This document shows, one piece after another, positions 6,154-11,090 of a DNA stretch of 11,090 nucleotides. The position numbers were made by a program, and so were the translations under genes. Each line of letters starts with the position of its first letter. Within the stretch, counting starts at the first letter, position 1. Below the pieces are notes generated by a model. That model saw only the letters and a list, made by a program, of their open reading frames with translations, had not been told where the DNA came from and did no database searches. Source of the stretch: an uncultured Parasutterella sp. (GTDB lineage: Bacteria > Pseudomonadota > Gammaproteobacteria > Burkholderiales > Burkholderiaceae_F); contig CAAFTZ010000102.1 of NCBI GenBank assembly GCA_900766055.1, forward strand, positions 1 to 11,090, written 5' to 3'.

Positions 6154-7278
6154 ATGCGGAATCCTTTCGTTGTTGGAGCTTATGTTTCTCCGGAATTCTT
6201 TTGTGGTCGATCAAAGGAGACCAAAGTTCTAGAGGAGTGCATTCGTGAACGCAAGAATGTTGTTCTGCATTCGGCGAGAAGGTTAGGGAAGACTCATCTT
6301 ATCGAACATGTCTTTCGCAAAGCCAGCTTCAAAGAAGAATTCGAGTCTCTATTTGCCGATGCTAGTGTTTGCGGAAGTCTCAAAGAATTTGCTTTTGTCC
6401 TGGTTAACGCTATTTTCAGATCACTAAGAAGCGATCATCGAAATTTAGAAAAGCTTGCCGGCCTCTGTCGCAGACTCGGGTTGAACATGACTATAGGTCC
6501 GAGCTCTGAAGTGGTATTGCCTTCTTTTAGCTTGGGTTGTATACGAGAGCCGGAAAAGATAATTGAGGAATCCTTCTCATTTCTTGAAGGCTTTGACAAG
6601 AAGGTTGTATTAGCAATTGACGGTTTTGAAAAGCTGGCATCCTTTAGGGATGCCGATGGAGCAAGAGCATTAGGGAACATAATCGAGAGCAATTCAAGCG
6701 TCCGAATGATTTTTTCAGTTTGCGAGACGCAAGGCTGTTTTGAACAGTTTCTCGAAAAGCATGGTGTTGTTTGCAGAAGCACAAAGCTGATCCACCTGGG
6801 ACCCATCGAGCTCAGTGAATATCTTTCATTTGCAAGAAAAAAGTTTCAAGAGGCAGGAAAAAGGATTTCTGCTGAGATTTTCGAAAGCGTTTACTCAAAA
6901 TTTTCCGGCTACACAGGACCGATACAGTTGGTTTTGAATCGGCTTTTTTCGGAGACACCTAAAAATGCTTCTGTTACGAATGAAATTTTAGACACGGTTA
7001 TCAAAGCCATTGCTGACGAATACGCTGTCTTCTACAAAGAGGCTCTTTCGAGATTAAGCTTCAACCAAAAATGTTTGGTTTTTGCCGTTGCCAAAGACGG
7101 TGCCGTCGAAAATCCGTCGTCCTCAGAATTTGTGAATAGGCATAGTTTGGCTTCGGTTAGCAGTGTGCAATCGTCAGCACGAGCATTACTAGAACAAGGT
7201 GTTCTTCATAAGGATGACAGTGGGTTAAGTATTAGCGATTATTTTTTCTTTGAATGGTTAAAGAAAGAATATTTTTAA
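6154..7278 (+). CDS. archaeal-type AAA ATPase (ATPase_2-like) with winged-helix C-terminus and altered Walker B
   Basis: The 374-residue protein matches, over its whole length, a family of STAND-like ATPases abundant in gut bacteria. Visible features are the NPF...FFCGR N-terminus (3-19), Walker A SARRLGKT (40-47, K46), a Walker B strand VVLAID (151-156) and a winged helix at about 300-374 ending in SDYFFFEWL. The family usually has DEFQ at Walker B; here it is D156-G157-F-E, so the catalytic Glu is missing. The family's sensor-like GSQRHM is also changed, to VCETQGCF (189-196). ATP binding is likely kept, but hydrolysis is doubtful. The first ATG was chosen because the conserved N-terminus begins there, although no Shine-Dalgarno is present. 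It lies behind two repeat blocks and is followed after 10 bp by an exported-protein gene, forming an apparent operon. The cellular role of this family is unknown; no function is claimed. Confidence 0.82.
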   Translation: MRNPFVVGAYVSPEFFCGRSKETKVLEECIRERKNVVLHSARRLGKTHLIEHVFRKASFKEEFESLFADASVCGSLKEFAFVLVNAIFRSLRSDHRNLEKLAGLCRRLGLNMTIGPSSEVVLPSFSLGCIREPEKIIEESFSFLEGFDKKVVLAIDGFEKLASFRDADGARALGNIIESNSSVRMIFSVCETQGCFEQFLEKHGVVCRSTKLIHLGPIELSEYLSFARKKFQEAGKRISAEIFESVYSKFSGYTGPIQLVLNRLFSETPKNASVTNEILDTVIKAIADEYAVFYKEALSRLSFNQKCLVFAVAKDGAVENPSSSEFVNRHSLASVSSVQSSARALLEQGVLHKDDSGLSISDYFFFEWLKKEYF

Positions 7279-7288
7279 GGGGTGAGTA

Positions 7289-7954
7289 GTGAAAATAACT
7301 GTTATTCCAGCTATCGGTGTAGCTTTAAGCATTGCGTTTTCGACCTTCTTTGCACAAGAAGCGATTAGCGCTGAAAAGGCCCAGCGGCTTTGCTTTGTGA
7401 ATTCGCCTGCGGAACTCATTGCTTGCCAGCGAGGCGATTCCTTGTACTACAGACAGCCTGGTTTGAACCACGAAAAGTTTTTGTTAGATTTTGCCGCTCA
7501 GTATTGCGATACAACTGTACCGATTCACATTGAATTTCCCTACGTTCTCTGCGTCTATTCTGGAATCAAGGAAAAAATAAACGCTCAAGAAATCCGTAAA
7601 AAAGAGATAGAAAGCAATATGCTGTCTGCCTTGCGAAGGCTTGGTAAAGAATTGGGCAATCCTGAGTCAGGATGGAAACAAATCAGTTCAGAGGATGAGA
7701 AGCGTTTTCTAATTACGTCGCAAGGTACCGGTCTAGCCATTCAGGACGGAGATGAAGTCACGATCAGATTGCGTTACCCTGGAAAAGACGGCAAGCCGGA
7801 AAAATTTGACGAACTAAAGACCTTTTTGGTAACGAAAGACGACATTGGATTCAGAGGCTTGAGGCAAGGCAGTTCATTGATCATGGCGTCTAACGGTAAA
7901 AAGAAAAGTTTTGAGTTTGTTGATATCCTTTTGGTTACCAAATTGAAACCTTGA
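7289..7954 (+). CDS. exported protein of unknown function with four cysteines and a possible FKBP-like C-terminal part
   Basis: This 221-residue protein opens with a typical Sec signal (KITVIPAIG to AISA, about 1-28), so the mature protein should be periplasmic. An N-terminal segment holds four cysteines (C35, C46, C73, C88) that could form two disulfides. A charged helix (about 92-122) follows, then a C-terminal part containing GTGLAIQDGDEVTIRLRY (146-163) and DGKPEKFDE, which faintly recalls the FKBP pattern GtG...gd.V.v.Y...dG..FD. Later FKBP core motifs are not clear, so this is a weak suggestion. The start is GTG at 7289, with AAGGGG at 7277-7282 overlapping the stop of the ATPase gene, which supports co-transcription and translational coupling. 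A cytoplasmic ATPase in operon with a periplasmic protein is unusual, and no membrane protein linking them is encoded here. I do not recognise the family with certainty. Confidence 0.72.
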   Translation: MKITVIPAIGVALSIAFSTFFAQEAISAEKAQRLCFVNSPAELIACQRGDSLYYRQPGLNHEKFLLDFAAQYCDTTVPIHIEFPYVLCVYSGIKEKINAQEIRKKEIESNMLSALRRLGKELGNPESGWKQISSEDEKRFLITSQGTGLAIQDGDEVTIRLRYPGKDGKPEKFDELKTFLVTKDDIGFRGLRQGSSLIMASNGKKKSFEFVDILLVTKLKP

Positions 7955-8066
7955 GGTTACGATTAGAGGTCGAAGCCAACCAGTTCGAAGCACATACTCT
8001 ATTTTTTAGCCTTTCTTTTGTCTAGCCTGAACCTAAAAATTCTTGTTTAAAAACATATAGATGATT

Positions 8067-8096
8067 ATTTAACGCTATTTAACGTTATTTAATTTT
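8067..8096 (+). repeat. three tandem 10-bp repeats (ATTTAACGYT) at the promoter of the GHKL regulator gene
   Basis: ATTTAACGCT (8067-8076), ATTTAACGTT (8077-8086) and ATTTAATTTT (8087-8096) lie end to end with a 10-bp period, about one helical turn, so bound protein subunits would stack on one face. The last copy covers the expected -35 position of the promoter that follows. The downstream gene encodes a protein with its own winged helix, making autoregulation a reasonable guess. Confidence 0.65.
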
Positions 8097-8130
8097 TATC
8101 GGTTGTTTTGTATAGTAGGGAACGGAGGAG
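8088..8130 (+). promoter_or_regulatory. probable promoter and strong ribosome-binding site of the GHKL/winged-helix regulator
   Basis: A good -10 hexamer, TATAGT, is at 8111-8116. Seventeen bases upstream, the -35 position (8088-8093) reads TTTAAT, a poor match embedded in the tandem repeats, suggesting dependence on or control by a bound protein. GGAGGAG at 8124-8130 lies 7 bases before the ATG at 8138 and fixes that start. If transcription begins near 8122 the leader is only about 15 bases long. Confidence 0.55.
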
Positions 8131-8137
8131 ACTCTGA

Positions 8138-9550
8138 ATGAGAGCGGAATGGACAATCACAGGTTTGACCTACGACAAGGAAAAGGCAGGGAGAACATTT
8201 GATAGCAACAATCGTCAGGTGATTTGCCAAGTTTTGTCCCCCGCTCAATGTGACGGTTTCAACTGTTTCATGGCTTCCGAGGTTAATCTAAGTATGGAGG
8301 GGCCTCTTATTTGGGAAAAATCACCCCGATCGTTTGTAGACGCTGAAGAAAAGGAAGCTCCTCAAGGCCGAAATGAACGTTCCATTGTTGCTTCGGCTTT
8401 GTCCGGCTCAGAAGTTCTTGAGATTTTGAATACTGAGGCATATTTCAGACTTTCAAGAATGGAGATTGCTGACAACAAAGAGGACCAACTCCGTTATCTT
8501 GAAAAGCTCGATTTAATTAAAAAGTCCGGGTCAACGTATGAGATTCCGCTATTTAGCGCATATCTCTTAGCTCGAAATTTATCGGACTTTGATCGACTGG
8601 CTGGAAAGCGTGTTCGAATTGTCTCGTACGGCGGTAACGACAATTTGAGTCCTGCTATTTGTGACATAGAGTTCAAAGAAGGAATCGTCGAAGCTTTTCC
8701 ATCTGTTTTCAAGGAAGTCGTAAGGTTGATCCCGAGACACGAAAAGATTGATTCAGAGAGCGGAAGAAGGCTAATTGAATTCTCGATTCCACAAGCTGTT
8801 ATTAGAGAGGCGCTTAGCAATGCCTTTGCTCACCAAGATCTATTTTCCGAAGGCGATGGAGTTGTCATAGAAATCTTCAATAACAGAGTCGAGATAACAA
8901 ACTCAGGCCGACCGGTCTTGGATTCTCTCCATTTTCTTGATGGCGGACCAGCCATTAAGAATGAAAAAATTTTCGCCGAAATGAAAAATCTTGGCTTAGT
9001 TGATGGGCAAGGATACGGCTGGAGAAAAATCGTCAAAGAACTAGAATCTCGAAGTCTTCCGGCCCCTGAAATTAAGATCAGGGAAAATTCACTAACTGTG
9101 ACGCTTTGGTTTGACAAACCATTGAAGTTCCTTTCATTGGATCAAAGGAACTGGACGGTATATTTGCATACTGTGCTGAGATATCTTCTTAGCGAGCCGG
9201 CGAATAATGCGTCTCTCAGGCAGAGGCTTAATTTGCCTGAGTCGAAATCTTCTACTGTTAGTAAGTGGTTCAGGCAGGCAGCAGAAGGAGGTCTTCTGAA
9301 ACCTTTTGATAAGCATTCTTCCAACAAGACAAAGAGGTACGTTCCTGCTTGGTGTCAGGATTCGTCTCAAATTTCCAGGAATAGTAAGGATTTTGAAAAA
9401 CAGAAACTAGAAGAAGAGAAGGCAAAGAATACTCAGAATCCCTCGTCAAACAAAGTCTTCATCGACGACGAAGATGAACAACTTATTCAAAAAGCCCGTC
9501 AGCGCTTGAAAGAACTGGGTTCTATTAAAGTCAGAATTGAAGACTTGTGA
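8138..9550 (+). CDS. COG2865-type ATP-binding regulator (GHKL/HATPase_c_4 plus winged helix) lacking the AlbA_2 domain
   Basis: From residue 90 this 470-residue protein follows the family of putative regulators that normally join an AlbA_2 (Schlafen-like) domain to an HATPase_c_4 domain. Visible parts are EVLEILNTEAYFRL (92-105), the LLARNL...RVRIVSYGG segment (143-166), the ATPase N box IREALSNAFAHQD (222-234, with E224, N228, H232), VEITNSG (251-257) and the G2-like loop GQGYGWRKI (290-298; GSGI in relatives). Residues 336-406 form the winged helix, with NASLRQRLNLPES, TVSKWFRQA and KRYVPAWC. A charged tail follows (about 410-470). The first 85 residues do not show the AlbA_2 pattern (ExxEFK, GGxxxIGV) and I do not recognise them; the strong ribosome-binding site shows this is the true start. 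It is probably an ATP-responsive DNA-binding regulator. The gene stands alone behind its own promoter and overlaps a tiny ORF downstream. Confidence 0.85.
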   Translation: MRAEWTITGLTYDKEKAGRTFDSNNRQVICQVLSPAQCDGFNCFMASEVNLSMEGPLIWEKSPRSFVDAEEKEAPQGRNERSIVASALSGSEVLEILNTEAYFRLSRMEIADNKEDQLRYLEKLDLIKKSGSTYEIPLFSAYLLARNLSDFDRLAGKRVRIVSYGGNDNLSPAICDIEFKEGIVEAFPSVFKEVVRLIPRHEKIDSESGRRLIEFSIPQAVIREALSNAFAHQDLFSEGDGVVIEIFNNRVEITNSGRPVLDSLHFLDGGPAIKNEKIFAEMKNLGLVDGQGYGWRKIVKELESRSLPAPEIKIRENSLTVTLWFDKPLKFLSLDQRNWTVYLHTVLRYLLSEPANNASLRQRLNLPESKSSTVSKWFRQAAEGGLLKPFDKHSSNKTKRYVPAWCQDSSQISRNSKDFEKQKLEEEKAKNTQNPSSNKVFIDDEDEQLIQKARQRLKELGSIKVRIEDL

Positions 9551-9654
9551 TTAGCGCCAATTACTTTGGTATTGAGAACCGCGAAAAATCTGTTATAGAC
9601 AATGTGGAAGCCGCGATTCGTCGGCTTGAGAAGACAGTGGAGCCTAAGAATTGA
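9547..9654 (+). CDS. 35-residue small ORF translationally coupled to the GHKL regulator
   Basis: A GTG at 9547-9549 overlaps the regulator's TGA (GTGA) and opens 35 codons ending at TGA 9652-9654. The product contains NYFGIENREKS followed by an amphipathic helix-like stretch, VIDNVEAAIRRLEKTV, with hydrophobic residues at helical spacing. The overlap suggests termination-reinitiation, or a -1 shift extending the regulator by 34 residues. No clear Shine-Dalgarno sits upstream beyond purine-rich GAAGA. It may equally be the remnant tail of a lost gene or of a longer version of the regulator. No known family is assigned. Confidence 0.4.
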   Translation: MISANYFGIENREKSVIDNVEAAIRRLEKTVEPKN

Positions 9655-9773
9655 GGACATCAACCTACTTGTTGTCCTATTCTTCTGTTTTCGGGGGTCG
9701 GTTGCCAAGTTTTTGATTTACCCCTGTTGTAAAGGTAGAGAGGCTATCGATTTTGGCCTGAGGAAAACCGGGG
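9655..9773. other. convergent intergenic region, weak hairpin only
   Basis: This gap lies between converging genes. A small imperfect stem can form from AGGAC (about 9654-9658) and GTCCT (about 9675-9679) with an inner AAC/GTT pairing, followed by a pyrimidine-rich but interrupted stretch. It could act as a weak terminator for the plus-strand unit. No convincing terminator is seen for the minus-strand DprA-like gene. Confidence 0.25.
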
Positions 9774-10685
9774 TCACACCTTGCTTCCAAGATTTTCCAA
9801 TATGTCATCCAACTCTCTGACACGAAAAACTTTACCGGCAAATTTAGGATTATTCAAAAACCTATCTGGCCAACGAAGACCCTTTTCAAAGCAGCTGTTT
9901 AGGATGAAGAGCTTTCTATTTTGTTCCATAGCGGCGCGTGCCTGGATTAATGCTCCCGAGGTTTCGCCGGCCTCAATAATTACGGTGGCCAGTGATAAGG
10001 CTGACATTGTTTTATTTCTTTCGGGAAAAAAGAAACGGTTATTCCTAGGGGTATTTTTTCTCCAGTGGAGAATCGGAACTTGGCTTAAGAGGAGGTGCCT
10101 CTTTGCTATGAAGTTTTGGAGTTCCTTGTTTGAAGCGGGATAATTTTCAGTAATGGCTGTGCCAATCACACCAATCGTTGTGCCGCCTTCTTCTATGGCT
10201 GCGGTATGTGCAGCGGTGTCAATTCCTTTGGCCAAGCCAGAGATGATGGTGAAGCCTTCTCGGACAAGTTCTTTGGATAGTCGTTTTGCTCGTAATTTTC
10301 CTTTTTCGCTTGCTTCTCTGGAGCCAACAATGGAAATGCCTTTTGAAAAAAGTAAATTCAAATTCCCTAAGAAATAAAAACATCTAATTGGATCTTTGGC
10401 ATCAAGTAGATTAGAAGGAAAATTTGCTGTTTGCGCTAACTGAAAATTAAGTTCGATTCCTTTTGCCTGAGTCAGAGTCTTGAGCTCGGCAAGAGCCTCT
10501 TCTGCTTTATCGCGTTGAGTAAGTTGGGTAAAACTTTCAATTCTGTTTTCTTCAAGGTAGGTATTGAATTTTTTGAAGGAAAAATAGTTCTTTTCTTTCC
10601 AAAATGCTTCAAAACTCCCCATCTCTAAGCGTGGGGAAATGATTTCAGAATCTTGCGCGGAATCAAATAGATCTCTTTGAATCAT
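9774..10685 (-). CDS. DprA-like (Smf family) DNA-processing protein, short form without winged helix
   Basis: The central part of this 303-residue protein is the Rossmann-like DprA domain: SIVGSREAS (118-126), FTIISGLAKGIDTAAHTAAI (145-164), GVIGTAITENYPASN (172-186), RFFFPERNKTMSALS (217-231) and VIIEAGETSGALIQARAA (235-252). In DprA these residues bind single-stranded DNA and mediate RecA loading during natural transformation. The N-terminal 100 residues are helical and unlike the usual SAM/HhH region, and the protein ends about 35 residues after the last core strand, so the C-terminal winged helix of housekeeping DprA is absent. PERN replaces the usual PrRNR and several core residues are diverged. 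It is likely an accessory paralogue, as found in mobile or defence islands, rather than the competence gene. ATG at 10683-10685 is the start; its ribosome-binding site is poor. Confidence 0.85.
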   Translation of the reverse strand: MIQRDLFDSAQDSEIISPRLEMGSFEAFWKEKNYFSFKKFNTYLEENRIESFTQLTQRDKAEEALAELKTLTQAKGIELNFQLAQTANFPSNLLDAKDPIRCFYFLGNLNLLFSKGISIVGSREASEKGKLRAKRLSKELVREGFTIISGLAKGIDTAAHTAAIEEGGTTIGVIGTAITENYPASNKELQNFIAKRHLLLSQVPILHWRKNTPRNNRFFFPERNKTMSALSLATVIIEAGETSGALIQARAAMEQNRKLFILNSCFEKGLRWPDRFLNNPKFAGKVFRVRELDDILENLGSKV

Positions 10686-10852
10686 ACGAGATAGTCAGCT
10701 AAGAATCTTTTCCTATAAATATGCGAACAGCGTGAACAGCGACTGAGGCAAGTCAGCCAGAGGCTTTTTAAAGCTTCACCATTTGGGCCGAGTTAGTCGA
10801 CATAGAGCAACGTCTCAAGAGGTTGTTTGCCTCTTAAATTAAGTTCCTTTGT
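10686..10852. other. intergenic region between HigA-like and DprA-like genes
   Basis: This 167-bp gap holds a tandem 9-bp direct repeat, GCGAACAGC-GTGAACAGC, at 10723-10740, about 40 bp upstream of the DprA-like start, beside an AT-rich stretch (TATTTATAG on the minus strand) that could be its -10 region. A 6-bp hairpin AAGAGG-N7-CCTCTT at 10817-10835 follows the stop of the HigA-like gene, but no T-run follows it in either direction, so it is not a standard terminator. No ORF for a toxin is present. Confidence 0.3.
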
Positions 10853-11090
10853 TTAACGATTTTCCAACGGTACAAACCGAATGCCTAACCCCATAGCAGC
10901 CAAAACTTTTTGGACCATATCAAAAGACGGGTTTCCGTCTTTATTAAAGGCACTGTAGAGGCTGGCTCTTGAAACACAGGCTGTTTTAGCTATTTCAGAA
11001 ACATTGTGACATTTGATGATATTTCCGATAGCAAGGCGAACCATAGAGCCGTCTCCGCTATCGAGCTTAATCATTTCATTTAGAAAAACA
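10853..11090 (-). CDS. HigA-like XRE-family addiction module antidote protein (5' end outside window)
   Basis: The reading frame stays open to the right edge: residues VFLNE precede the first in-window ATG (11072-11074), and FLNEMIKLDSGDG fits the conserved pre-HTH segment of the addiction-module antidote family (COG3636). That ATG is therefore probably internal and the true start lies beyond 11090. The visible helix-turn-helix is VSEIAKTACVSRASLYSAF, followed by the family hallmark GNPSFDMVQKVLAAMGLGI. Such proteins repress their own promoter and usually neutralise a RelE/HigB-type mRNA-cleaving toxin encoded immediately upstream, which here would be off the window. Nothing downstream within the window encodes a toxin. 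Family assignment is firm; the presence of a partner is unverified. Confidence 0.85.
   Translation of the reverse strand, partial: VFLNEMIKLDSGDGSMVRLAIGNIIKCHNVSEIAKTACVSRASLYSAFNKDGNPSFDMVQKVLAAMGLGIRFVPLENR

Noticed and set aside
7289..7954. Confident FKBP peptidyl-prolyl isomerase
   Set aside because: Only the GTG...GDEV...DGKxxxFD pattern is reminiscent; the active-site region and the usual GLxxMxxGxK and YG motifs are absent or unclear.
10817..10835. Rho-independent terminator after the HigA-like gene
   Set aside because: A 6-bp hairpin exists but is not followed by a T-run in either orientation.
10853..11074. Complete 73-residue HTH protein
   Set aside because: The open frame continues past this ATG to the window edge and the extra residues match the family's conserved segment, so the gene is 5'-truncated by the window.

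Overview
The window looks like a piece of chromosome from a gut-type Gram-negative bacterium, most plausibly a Sutterellaceae-like betaproteobacterium. That assignment is inference. It rests on a Tat-exported, haem-less flavocytochrome-c-type reductase encoded next to a TtrSR-like two-component system, a combination common in Sutterella and Parasutterella relatives, and on AAA-ATPase families shared with other gut bacteria. No rRNA, tRNA or other taxonomic marker is present.

Left region (1-3700, all minus strand): a compact respiratory-sensing operon. Transcription runs from a membrane sensor kinase with a PhnD-like periplasmic domain, to a FixJ/TtrR-type response regulator (ATGA overlap), to a periplasmic FAD reductase cut off by the left edge. 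The likely logic is that a periplasmic electron acceptor is sensed, the regulator is phosphorylated, and the reductase for that acceptor is induced.

Right region (3859-11090): an accessory, visibly more AT-rich stretch of unrelated cassettes. In order these are: (a) an AAA-ATPase-like/DUF1703 (PD-(D/E)XK) gene broken by one in-frame amber codon exactly where the family has a conserved Trp; (b) an orphan ribbon-helix-helix antitoxin-like gene on the minus strand; (c) a previously unlabelled phased array at 5845-6055, three 36-bp inverted repeats spaced 52-53 bp apart and flanked by degenerate half sites; (d) a two-gene operon of an archaeal-type AAA ATPase with a lost Walker B glutamate plus an exported cysteine-containing protein; (e) a COG2865-type GHKL-ATPase/winged-helix regulator lacking its usual AlbA_2 domain, behind a promoter with 10-bp tandem repeats and coupled to a 35-codon ORF; (f) a short DprA-like protein on the minus strand; (g) a HigA-like antitoxin running off the right edge.

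The best candidate for an undescribed system is the block 5520-7954: RHH protein, helically phased repeat array, degenerate AAA ATPase and exported protein. The array is not a CRISPR and is best read as a multi-site protein-binding region, with the RHH protein as the obvious candidate ligand. Functional linkage of these parts is inference only.
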